Made by a program: the position numbers and the translations under genes. From Scleroderma bovista (lineage: Eukaryota > Basidiomycota > Agaricomycetes > Boletales > Sclerodermataceae): a DNA stretch of 64,000 nucleotides. The stretch lies in NCBI GenBank assembly GCA_037178675.1, contig JAYMGJ010000096.1, positions 46,884 through 110,883 of the forward strand. The letters are read 5' to 3'. Each line of letters opens with the position of its first letter. Position 1 is the stretch's first letter. A model generated the notes under the pieces. That model saw only the letters and a program-made list of their open reading frames with translations. It was not told where the DNA came from and did no database searches. Shown one piece after another: positions 35,501 through 46,400 of the stretch.

Positions 35501-37762
35501 AAGCATGCAGGGGGCGGACAGGAGTAGATAGCTCATTGGCACCGGCAAGTAGTGATGCCATGAAGTTGAGGATCAACCCTACAGGATAGCGGTCATCCTC
35601 CTGAGGGAACCTGTCACGCATAAAGTCCAATGCACTGATAGGGAGCGGCTCCTTCAACCACAGGATCTGCCGCATGACAGAACGAAAGTCCCGGCGGTCA
35701 TCGGACCCTCGGAAAAGATCCTTCAAAAATGTGGTATACATTTCGTCGAGAAGAGTCCTTCCGTCGCCAGGAGCATGAGACATGATTTGACGGAAACGGT
35801 CCCTCGGGATCACTCCGCTTCGGGGGGACATGAAGTCGCATGCCAGACGTGCCCATTCGAACACCCCACCAGATTTCGCAGCGAGCTGTTGGAAATTTTC
35901 GTCGGAGAACGGGTCACGAAGACTTTTCAGACGGGTAGAAACATAGAAGTGAATGTCGCGTATAGTCAACTCCGCACCAATGGCATCGAGCGACCTGGCA
36001 TAGACGTGCGGACAGGTGTTTAATGCCTTCCCAATGTCCACGAGTGGCCGAGAAGTCAGGAGAATCCGCAAGTTGGCCGGAAGTTCCGCACCGTATGCAG
36101 CAAGGACCTCAAGTACAGTCGCCCTCGTGCGCTCCGCACCACTCTCATCCAAAGCATCAATAACCACAACAACATTTCCGGTGGGAGAACCCTTCAATTG
36201 GGAAAGGGGTTCGAGAATGAGTTTGTTCCACTGTGCTGCGATATCTGTCGTGTCCCTCAATGAATGGTTTTTGGCCGTCACCTCAACCAGAAGCGGTCGC
36301 AAACGGAGGTCGCGATGAGCCAAGTCACGTGCAATGGTGAGGAAGAGCTTCGTATGGAGCTGCTCGTGGTGTCTAACGCGACTGAAACAGAAGCACGATC
36401 CGAGCATGCCGAGATTCTGGGCCTGCCGAGCAACTGTGTGCGCTATGGCTGATTTCCCCTTTCCAGCCTGCCCGTAAAGGCAGAAGATGCGCGGTGCAGC
36501 AGCATCTGTGTTGTTGATCCAATCAACGATTTCATTCAAGATCTCGACTCTCGTGCCATCTAGGCACTTCTTTGCCTCATTGAGTCCGACTCTGTCTGCA
36601 CAGGTCAAGCAGTTCGAGCTAAAATCTTCGTAGATCTGTTGAATGCCATATTGGATGTCTGGAATTGGTTGATCTCGAAGCTCGAGCACCAGCTTCTCTA
36701 ACTTCCGGTTATAGTTGGCGACCTTGGTCGTTGTCTCCGAGGGAACATTCTTCCCGAGCCACGACCCTGTGGAAAAGATGAATCTCATGAAGACTACAGG
36801 AATAGATGGCGTACAAAAATCATTGGTTTCCGAGTACTTTGTGATGAACATTGCGCATTCCTGTATAACTTGGGCGATCTCCACTAGGACGTCCTTCGTC
36901 GCATTGATCTTCGATGAAGACGTGTTTTCCAGGATGAGCTCGTAAGTTCGTTCGATTCCAGTAACAAGACCTCTGATAGATGCGTCGAAACTCGCTTGCG
37001 ACAGCATCAACTATCCAGATTGCCATTAATCAAGGATATCGGGGGTGATCGATGCATACCTTGGAGGCCCTGTTCAATGCACTCAAAGCCATTTGAGCGT
37101 GTGGATGGATCTATGGGTGATTATCAGTCAAGCTTGACCGTCTGCCATTGGGATGACAAACTCCAATAATGCCATTGATGACTGTAGAGAAAGAGCTAAG
37201 GGTTTGGCGATATCCAGTGTCTACGGGACCGTGCGCATCAACAGCAATCTCCGCTTGGCCAGGAATGGGGTCCATATGTGCGTCCTGTGTGTGGCCGAGT
37301 ACTGTCAGAACAGGTTGGATATCGCCTGGCACCTGGTGGGATCGATAAGCGCCAGCAATGCATGGCTGCATGTGCACGGACCTCGTGGGTAGCAGTAGCA
37401 CGTCCTTCCCCCGTGGTTTCTCCAGGACTGGTGAAGGTGGAAGGTTTCAGTACGACAGCACTGACGTTTTCAACGTCAGCCGCTATGGACTGGATGTGGT
37501 TCACCGCATGGAAACTCTTCAGAACCAGCTCGCGGATACGTAGATAACATCGTACCTCCTCGAACACAGAAGATGGCCCTTCGTGCCCCACTGAGGTGGT
37601 AGGGTTAGTGACAAATGGCTCGTGAGTATGTAGGAGTCCCTCACCCTCCTGCTGTCGTCTACGCTGAAACGGCACCAGAGCACCAAAACGCGACCAGAAT
37701 GTGCTGTGGGATTTGTGTTGACCAGACTGGCTGTCTGCAGTCTTGCGGGTTTTCTTTGTCAT
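32555..37762 (-). CDS. NACHT-WD40 NLR protein (NLR 1, open)
   Basis: Six predicted exons: 37762-37382, 37332-37162, 37110-37060, 37010-36815, 36766-35109 and 35053-32555; introns are 48-55 nt. The product is ~1651 aa with no stop. Order: a ~190-residue N-terminal region with no recognised effector domain; a helical segment (NATKDVLVEIAQVIQEC, NYNRKLEKLVLEL); a NACHT NTPase with P-loop GQAGKGKSA (~365-372) and Walker B VVVVIDALDES (~466-475); a winged-helix/helical part; then 15 WD40 units of 43 aa and a C-terminal module (GWIVGPNGKLLLWVP ... HGPAWHRC). The 48-nt fourth intron would also read in frame; removing it restores the family-like NDFWSWLGKN. NACHT-WD40 proteins are cytosolic STAND switches: the propeller senses and the NTPase oligomerises. 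Relatives include Podospora HET-E/HET-D. The exon-1 donor is weak. Confidence 0.85.
32890..34850 (-). repeat. Coding WD40 array of 129-bp units (NLR 1)
   Basis: Fifteen consecutive units, each GHTxxVxSVAFSPDGRHIVSGS then xDxTIRLWDAQTGGQVGNPLQ. One unit (GHTIVNSV, ~34410) is a codon short. Between units the DNA is nearly identical except at codons just after GHT, the residue before SVAF, and the SGSxDxTI triplet (WDE, FDM, GDK, ADG, YDK, WDN). Two complete units repeat as a pair near 33000-33500. Fifteen units suit two seven-bladed propellers plus one. Confidence 0.95.
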
Positions 37763-37905
37763 CGCTGGTGAAGTTATATGTTGATGCGGATGGTTTGGTC
37801 TTACAAGTAGGAGAGGGCAAAGGGAGAGAGTGAACCGCAGTTAACTCCACGGTGAGGCCTTGAGGCATCCACGGTCTGGTCGGAAGAGTCCGGTCCGCCA
37901 CCGTC
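37763..37905 (-). promoter_or_regulatory. Conserved upstream block of NLR 1
   Basis: The ~140 bp before the start codon is conserved with 43352-43488 upstream of NLR 2 (GTTAACTGCGGTT, CTCTCCCTTTGCCCTCTC, AAGACCAAACCATCC, ATAACTTCACCAGCG just before ATG). The pyrimidine-rich tract fits a fungal core promoter. No TATA box is obvious. Function is inferred from position and conservation between the two arms only. Confidence 0.4.
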
Positions 37906-38061
37906 CCGACAGAATTCCAACTGTCCAGTGTCCTTCGCCCCCTCTTTTGTTCGTCATGCTCACCTGCACTCTCCTAGCATCGGCTTCCTAGCCCATTTCC
38001 CTCCGGCTCGCCTGCAAACTGGACCAGCACGACTGGTTGAGATCGGGACGATGGGACGCGT

Positions 38062-38510
38062 TCAGTGAGCCATCAGACCTGCTTGACTAACGAGAGACGC
38101 ACTTAAACATCCCTGGCTCTCCATCAACGTAGGTAACAGATGAGGCTCAGCATGTCCATCGCCCCATTCCCACCCCAGCACGATTTCTTCGTCAGCGCGT
38201 AGATCGCGCAGTGCGAAGACTCTGTGAATGACAATGTTATTTCGTCTGTATTCGAATCCATGTCCGCCCCCGCCCCCGCACCCGAAGTGGGGAAAATGAA
38301 AGTGATAATGGGAATCCGACACGTCCGTTAAAGAAGGTGGAGGTTCGTCGATATCCTCCGTCGCAGTTGTTGACTCTCCCAATGTCGCTTACCTTTCCCG
38401 ATCGCCACCCTCGCCCTTTTTCTTCTGCCTTCGTGCACCCCGACACATCACCAGCCTCACAACCGCATTCGGCCAGCACCCACACCGTGCCCATCTTGCC
38501 TTCCAGCCTC
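38062..38510 (-). pseudogene. SET-domain protein remnant (C-terminal part)
   Basis: Minus-strand sequence carries two SET-domain hallmarks in different frames. RCGCWPNAVVRLVMC (~38455-38500) resembles the (R/N)xGCxPNAVxRPVxC block. NNIVIHRVFALRDLRADEEI then VLGWEWGDG (~38155-38260) resembles the C-terminal substrate/AdoMet block. They are separated by a frame break and Gly/Lys/Glu-rich sequence. Upstream (38510-39180) no further convincing SET sequence is found, although frames are open. Probably a decayed lysine methyltransferase gene. Confidence 0.5.
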
Positions 38511-39223
38511 CGCATCCTGCTCGACCCCATTCACACCATTCACCTGTGCAGCCTCCTCTCCTCCCTCTGCCTTTTTTTGCCCTTGCCTTAGGCTCGAAAC
38601 CTCCCCATTGGTGCCCGTCATGCCTGTCGCAGAGCTGGTGCTGGTGTTGCGCATCCTCATTGCTCCGAGCCTCTTCCTCTGTATCATGGCTACGCGCTCT
38701 CGCTCCTCGTCTGGGAAGATTCCTTCGCCACATACCCAACACCTCCATTCCTCAGGGTTCCTCCACGATTCCAAAGCACGCCACATGACACCATCTCGAG
38801 CAGTGACCATGCAACCTACCCAGTAGCGTACCAATAACGACCAGGGCACTCTTTGCAACGCCTCGCTGCAATGAACACTCAACCACCTCCGCCCTGCTTC
38901 CATTCTGTAGGTGTGCACGCACAGAATCTATGGTCGGTTAGAAATGGGGATGTATGACGCTAAACTTTGCTGCTCGACAGCTACACAGGCCTTGGCAGAT
39001 ACCCGGCATGGATTCATCACGACCTCAGGGCTACATATCCACTTATCTGTGACGCACCCGACCTCGACCTTTCCTTCTATGCGTGAGCGCAAACCTCGAT
39101 AGGAAAAGCAAGTTTTGTATTCCAGATGTAGTAGCGTATCCAGGACTAGTTCTCTAGGTATTCCCCGTGAGTACATACACCCATGATGTCATCCCGCACA
39201 GAACAAGAAAAACCAATCACTGA

Positions 39224-40165
39224 ATGGGGTCTGAATCCAGGAATCATCCGTCGACGACTCTCCGCACTCTCGAATCCGAATCCGAAGTCGCACAGTTCCT
39301 CAGCCAGTTCCACGGGGCCCATGAACCTACCTCTACGGGTCCACAGACTACTTTTCTCGACCACAGCGCGTCTCTCATCCATCGCAGTGATCACTTTGTT
39401 ATCCTCGCCGTTCCTGACGCACGCGCTGCAGATGCCCTGACCGCGTATCTCCCCCGTTTCTGCAAAGCAGCTTCGATCCCTGCATCGCCAGTGTTGTTCC
39501 TCCCCGTCCCAGAAACTGCTGTGAAACACGTTCGCGACCTCCTTGCATCCCTTCGCTTCGACCCGCTCGCTGTAGGCATCATAGGTGAAGCAGCTGCGCA
39601 GGAATATTCGCTTCCTTACTAACGAGGACGGAGAGTCAGGCATCGTGTCGAGGCATTCGTTTCACGAAGGTTCGAGGGTGGCTGCCAAGTGGATCAAGCA
39701 GCAGTTCGAGCAAACCAGTGTAACATGCAGGTTAATGGCATTCGCGGAGGGCTTTGCACCACATGTGATCTGGTGAGCCTTTTCAGTCTTGACGGCGCAC
39801 TTGTTTGATACATATACAGTCGATACAATGCCACGACAGATACGTTGAATATTGTCCTCGTATCGGGGCACTATGGCCTACGTGGCTCATTTGGCTCAGA
39901 CGGGCGATTCAAACATCTACAGATACTTTAGGCTGCGCTGACACATTGAATGCATATACGTAGGCGCCTGGTGCAGGCGACATTAGCGACAGGCCAGGGT
40001 ACGATTTATTCCAGGTCCGCTCCATCTGCAAAGTGCAGGTACGTCCTGTTCTCTTTGTCACCTGGCTTGTTATGATGCCGATGGTCGATGCAGTTCGCTA
40101 CACTCCTCCATGCTGCTGGCTTTGATCTCCCCACCGGGACTAGTCTCGATGATTTGGATTGATCC
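39224..40165 (+). pseudogene. M28-family metallopeptidase remnant
   Basis: Order matches fungal M28 aminopeptidases: an N-terminal region ending VRDLLASLRFDPL (to ~39570), then LRRNIRFLTNEDGESGIVSR, HSFHEGSRVAAKWIKQQFE, FAEGFAPHVI, an intron with GTGAGC..ATACAG (~39773-39819), CRYNATTDTLNIVLVSGHYG and LRGSFGSDG, where the His of the S-x-H-Y-D/G block would be a zinc ligand. The junction near 39570-39590 needs a frame change not explained by a normal intron. The usual Asp after HY is Gly here, the DDDGSGT block is not found, and later frames (to ~40165) do not follow the family. A broken, 3'-degenerate gene. Confidence 0.6.
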
Positions 40166-40344
40166 TAGCTGTGACGATGGTGATCAAGCTATTCTGATAT
40201 CCCCGAGAGTTGGGAGGGGTAATCTTATGTTTTATATAACACCGAGGTATTGTCGAGAAATTACATCTCCTTGCATAGATAGAAAGACAGACCAACAGTG
40301 CTACAGAGATGCTTCGTGTTGAGCCTGGTCATAATGCCCCCATA

Positions 40345-42681
40345 CTATACGACCTCCACCACACTTGTCTCCCCTATCGCCTTTCTATCCACTGAGGTTG
40401 CATCCGACTCAGCTTCCTTGTGTTCCCTATCTATGTTCGGCACCGGTCCAGTGAACCAGTAGACGCCCCCATACACGGGGAAGTAGTACCATGCAAGTGA
40501 GAGCAGGAGCACGCCGCCCAGGACGACTATGGTGTAGTTCATAGAAGTAGCATTTACCCCAGGTGATGTGGGGAACATGAAAATGATGGTCATGAACGCC
40601 ATGAACGCTACTGCAACAAAGCCAATCTGCGGATATGATGTCAGCGCCAACGCCAAGAGCGAGTGAGAAGGGGGAAGGAACCTACAAAGACACCTAGGTC
40701 AAATGGCCCGGGCTTGAAGTCGTTATCAAACACGAAACATGCCATGATAGGTATCGCGTATGCAACGTAGAGAGCCGCGATCGATACCGCAAACACGGCG
40801 TTCGTCGCCTGGGCACCCGGAAACGTGAGTGCGCCGAAAAGAGCCGCCATCACGACGGAGAACCAGACGGTGTTGACTGGCGTTCTGGTGTAGTTGTTCA
40901 CGCGGTAAAGGATGCCCGAGAAGGGGAGTGCGCCGTCCCGCGAGAAGGCAAAGCATTGACGCGAGGTTGCGAGGACCTGCAAGAGAAGGGTCGGCCACGT
41001 TAGTATGGCGTTGCTCTGGTTGGTACAGACTAGCAGACATCATCATGCTAGATCCCATCATGTATTTAGTGGAAAGGTGATAAGAAGGGACATACAAGGA
41101 ATGGAAGAATAAACGTACTGTGCTGCGACGACGAACGACCAGAGTGCCAGGGTGCCTCGGTACTCGATATCCGTGCCCATGCAGAACACAAGAGCGATAT
41201 TAATGGCTGAGATGCAAGGCAAGTGAGAAGGATGCACGATGTCAGGAAACTTGGACGGATGGGGCACACCTATTCCGAGGAAGCCAGAAATAGCGATGGA
41301 GCCGACCTGTGGATGGTCAGAGTCTGGTGGGAACCAGGGGACGCGGGACGCACGATTGCCCATGGGATAGCGATGGCAGCGTTCGAGGCTTCCAGCAGAG
41401 TCGAACAAACCTGCAGATAATCAGCATCAGATAACCACGCCGAAACATGTCCGCATATACGTACAGATTGTCCAAAGGGGGGTCATGAAGGACATGATAA
41501 ACGCAAAGCCATTTGGCCAGCCATCAACTATGCATGAGATGAGACAGTTCATTTGCACGACATTCACGGATGTGAGAGAAAACGTACAGTTTCCGAGGGC
41601 ATAGCTGGCGGTGTTCTTATATTCTTTTGGCGTTGCGACTGGGAGGGCAACTATCACCGCTAAGCAAAGACTGACCATATGCAAGGTCGACATCAAGACA
41701 GCTTTCGAGATTCTAAGAGATATGCACAAGACGTTGATGGTAACAGAGTGTTTGCAGCCTGGCAGGTGTGGCTGTTGCAAGGCGGCACACAATACCATGA
41801 GTGAGAAGGACTGCAAGGTATATGCCACTGACGATAGCGTGAAGTTGATGAGGAGAGTAGAAGAAATACCGGCGTACTAGGTTTGTGCTTGGGTTGCGAT
41901 AAATGTTTGGCCGCATCCGATGCTTGTGGCAGCATTGATTTGGACGGCACAGCCCCAGTCGACAAAGGCTTCATCAAGTGCATGTCAGTAGGCACAGATC
42001 TTGGAAGATAAAGCAAAATCCAGCTCACTGATCGACGTAATATTCCCGATCGTGTTTGCGTCTACGCACCGAATATTGTCACGCGGGTAGATCTAACAGT
42101 GACAAAATACGTACACCCGACGATCCAGCAGAGCAAGTTTCGTCAGTGAGGAGAGGAGAGAGCGTGCGTCCAGTAGTAGAGCTACAGACGTCGGACGTCA
42201 AAAGCAATTTAGATTCCCTTACAACAGAACACTTACACACCACCAGACGTCGGTGCAGAGGAGCCAAGCTCCACCATGGCCAAGCCGACACAGAGAATGA
42301 AAAGCGAGGCTACAAGCCACTGGGATGGCTTCACTTCAGCATCTCCACTCTCCAAAAGGTACCACGATGCAATACATACCCCCCACACCATAGCAGACGC
42401 GCCACCATTCGGCAGGGCAGACAAGAACAGAACTGTACACGTTTGCTTACTGTAATTCGATGGTAAAATGGATGAGACATACGCAATGGATGGGAGGAGG
42501 CCAATAATGCTGAAGGAGACCCCGAACACCTACGAGCGTCCCACGAGTGGGTGTCGACTGGCTTGAGAGACGGAGAAGGCGCACCTCTAAATGGATTGAA
42601 TGCGTGTTTGGACTCCTGCGTATATCCAAGCTGAGCAATGAGTGCTTCATCTCCCCACGCAATCGCCTCTCTGGAGGTCAT
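40345..42681 (-). pseudogene. APC-family amino acid permease, probably inactive
   Basis: Fungal amino acid/GABA-type permease with many introns. N-terminus MTSREAIAWGDEALIAQLGY (42681), then VFGVSFSIIGLLPSIA, ALPNGGASAMVWG, LGSSAPTSGG, RNLLCWIVG, NTIGNITSIS, ALWSFVVAAQ, SRQCFAFSRDGALPFSG, NYTRTPVNTVWFSVV and the last membrane segment ending WYYFPVYGGVYWFTGPV. About 12 membrane helices are expected. Damage: TGA at 42145-42143 where the family has Trp (SP-K/H-W-RNLL), and frame changes near 41740 (after LARLQTL) and ~41390 (before EASNAAIAIPWAI). If those are real, the protein is not made; some may be misread introns. Confidence 0.65.
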
Positions 42682-43351
42682 CCTGGGCGAGGCCAGTAGG
42701 AGACTGCAACGCGAGCTCGGAAGAAGCCTGGTGGGTATATAAAGGCAGACGGGCTATGGGAGAACGGTGATACATCGATGGTTCGAATAGCAAGAAAGCT
42801 GAACTGCGATCAGATCAGAATATGTCTAACCAGTACTTGCATCGCGATCGCCGTAAACACGAGTGTTCCATATTCAAGTAAGCTGGTCGCCAGTCCTCGT
42901 GAGTCTCAGGTTGATCAAAAGATTCGTAACAATGTATAGTAACTGATAGGGAAATGTGTGTATTGCACGGATGGGTGGGAAAACGAAGTGGCATCTCCGT
43001 CAGGCTTTGGAGACCACTGAGGAACTAGTGAGCGGGAGTAGCAGTAAATGCTGAGTGACCAGGGTACTGAACGCATCCATGATGGAGGAGGGGCACAACG
43101 ATAGCAGGATGTGACCCACTTTGTGAGTCGTACAGGATAGTATGATATGAAGGCAGCAAGCGCAGGGATGTGGGGGACAAGGCCGTGCTGGTCCAATTGG
43201 AGAGGGAAACAGGCTAGGAGAACGCAGGTGAGCGTGAGGAACAAAGGCGGAGGGGCGCATGAAATATTCCAGTGAGTGGGGCGAAGGACGATGTGCTTGG
43301 GACGAGAGGCTCCGGCGCCTGGCAGGTCCACAACCAGCGCTACCACATGCA
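42682..43351. other. Intergenic, nothing recognised
   Basis: Upstream of the permease remnant and of NLR 2. Only short frames are present. No repeat, RNA gene or clear promoter element was found. Confidence 0.4.
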
Positions 43352-43488
43352 ATGCGGGTGGACCGGATTCGGACCAGAGCGTGGATGCCTCAAGGCGGTG
43401 GAGTTAACTGCGGTTCGCTCTCCCTTTGCCCTCTCGACCTGCTAATTGTAAGACCAAACCATCCTCTCAACGTATAACTTCACCAGCG

Positions 43489-46400
43489 ATGCCAAAGAAG
43501 AACCGCAAGACTGCAGACAGCCAATCCAGCCAACGCAGGGTATGCAAATCCCACACCACACGAGGGGGGACTCTGATGTCGTTGCAGCATTCTCCTTACC
43601 TGACTCCCTCTGCCTCTGGGGGGCCGAGGGTCTTGACTAGGTCCCAGCGCAGACAACAGCAGGAGGCTGAGGGACCACCACGCCCTTCCGATTCATTTGT
43701 CGCTAACTCTGCCACTTCAGTAGGGCAAGAAGGGTCATCTGCTGTGTTTGAAGAGGTATGATGTTGTCTACGCATCCGCGAACTGGATCTGAAGAGTTTC
43801 CATGCGGTGAACCACATCCAGTCCATGGCGATTGACCTTGAAGACGCTAGGGCCGTTGTAATCACTTCCACCGGTCCTGGAGAAACCACGGTGGAAGGAC
43901 GTGCTGCTGCTACCCACGAGGTCCGTGCACATGCAGCCATGCATTGCTAACGCTTATCGATCCCACTAGGTGCCAGGCAATATCCAACCTGTTCCGACAG
44001 TACTCGGCCACACACAGGACGCACATATGGACCCCATTCCTGGCCCAGTGGAGATTGCTGTGAATGCACACGGTCTCGTAGACACCGGATATCGCCAAAC
44101 CCTTAGCACTTTCAGTACAGTCATCAATGGCATTACTAGAGTTTGTCATCTCAATGGCAGACGGTGAAGCTTGACTGATAATCACGCATAGATCCATCCA
44201 CACGCTCAAATGGCCTTGAGTGCATTGAACAGGGCCTCCAAGGTATGCATCGATCACGCCCGGTGCCATCGATTAACAGGATTATGGATAGCTGATGCTG
44301 TCGCACGCGAGTGTCGACGCATCTATGGGGGGGCTCGTCACTACCATCGAACGAACGTATGAGCTCGTCCTGGAAAACAGGTCTTCATCCAAGATCAATG
44401 CCACGAAGGACGTCCTAGTGGAGATCGCCCAAGTCGTACAAGAATGCGCACAGTTCATCACGAAGTACTCGGAAACCAAAACTTTCTGTACGCCACCTAT
44501 TCCTGTAGTCTTCATGAAACTCATGTTTTTCACAGGGTCGTGGCTCAGGAAGAGTGTTCCCTCTGAGACAACGACTAAGGTCGTCAACTATACCCGGAAG
44601 TTGGAGAAGCTGATGCAAGAGCTTCGAGATCGACCAATTCCAGACATCCAATATGGCATCAAACAGATATTCGAGGATCTTAGCTCGAACTGCTTGACCT
44701 GTGCGGACGGAGTTGGACTCAACGAGGCAAAGAAATGCCTCGATGGCACGAGAATCGAGATCTTGAATGAAATTGTTGACTGGATCAACAACACAGACGC
44801 CGCTACACCGCACATCTTCTGGCTCTACGGACAGGCTGGAAAGGGGAAATCGGCCATAGCGCACACAGTTGCTCGGCACGCCCAGAATCTCGGCGTGCTT
44901 GGATCGTGCTTCTGTTTCAGTCGTGTTAGACAGCACGAACAGCTCCATACGAAGCTCTTCCCTACCATTGCGCGTGACTTGGCTCACCACGACATCCGTT
45001 TGCGACCTCTTCTGGTTGAGGTGACGACCAACAACTATTCATTGAGGGACACGGCAGACATCGCAGCACAGTGGAACAAACTCATTCTTGAACCCCTTTC
45101 CCAGTTGAAGGGTTCCCCGACTGGAAATGTCGTGGTGGTCATTGATGCTTTGGATGAGAGTGGTGCGGACCACACGAGGGCGACTGTACTTGAGGTCCTT
45201 GCTACATATGGCGCGGAACTTCCAACAAACATCCGAATTCTCCTGACTTCTCGGCCACTCATGGACATTGAGGAGGCATTAAACACCGGTCCGCATATAT
45301 ATGCCAGGTCGCTCGATGCTATTGATACAGAGTCGACCATGCGCGACATTCACCTTTATGTTTCTACCCGCCTGAAGACTCTCCGTGGCACGTTCCCCAA
45401 CGAAAATTTCCAACAGATCGCTGCGAAATCAGGTGGGGTGTTCGAATGGGCACGTCTGGCATGCGACTTCATCTCCTCCCGAAGCGGAGTGATCCCGAAG
45501 GACTGTTTTCATCAAATCATGTCTCACGCTCCTGGCGACGGAAGGACTCTTCTCGACGAAATGTATACCACATTTTTGAAGGATCTTTTCCGAGGGTCCG
45601 ATGACCGCCGGGACTTCCGTTCTGTCATGCGGCAGATCCTGTGGTTGAAGGAGCCGCTCCCTATCAGTGCATTGGACTTTATGCGTGACAGGTTCCCTCA
45701 GGAGGATGACCACTATCCTGTAGGGTTCATCCTCAGCTCCATGGCATCACTGCTTGCTGGTGCCAATGAGCTATCTACTCCTGTCCGCCCCCTTCATGCT
45801 TCTTTCTATGATTTTTTGCTCGACGAGAAACGCAGCGGAGAGTTCTTTATTCAGCAGGGTGATGCACATCGTAATCTTGCTGTTGCCTCGCTTTCTGTCA
45901 TGCAAGCTGGCCTTCATTTCAACATCTGCAAACTGGAAACATCATACATCTCCAACTCGGAAGTGGCAGACTTGGAAAAAAGGGTCGAAGACAACATTCC
46001 ACCACATCTGTTGTATTCGTGTCGATTCTGGGCAACCCACCTCCAAGGTGCAGCATTTGATCCAGACCTGGCACAATTAGTGAGGGGGCTTGTCACTGGA
46101 GAACAGATGCTATTTTGGTTGGAGGCTCTTGGTGTATCAAAGTTGATTAGGGAAGCCTGTGGGGCACTGATCTCTGCTGAGGGATGGTTGCAGGTAAGTT
46201 TATTCATGTGTAACATAGGATGTCATCCCACTAACATTGAATTAGCACAGAAGAATGGGGTATGAAGAATTGTTGATGTTCATCAAGGATGGGATCAAAT
46301 TTGTTCAGAACTTTGCTGGGATCATTGACAAGAGCACACCTCACCTGTACTTGGCAGCATTGCCATTTTCACCATCAAAGTCAATATTGGCAAGATCTCA

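Larger units (their letters stand above)
32385..37905. repeat. Left arm of a ~5 kb inverted duplication (NLR 1)
   Basis: Reverse complement of 43352-48505. Homology runs from ~120 bp upstream of the start codon (GGATGCCTCAAGGC, GTTAACTGCGGTT), through all exons and introns, to ~170 bp past the stop (AATTAGGTGAGAGCTTC, GTGCACC(A)CATTTCTACA). The arms differ in WD40 unit number and by many substitutions, so the duplication is not very recent. Confidence 0.85.

Noticed and set aside
37060..37762. A HET, TIR-like, patatin or purine-phosphorylase effector domain at the NLR N-terminus
   Set aside because: The ~190-residue region shows none of the motifs I know for these; left as unknown.
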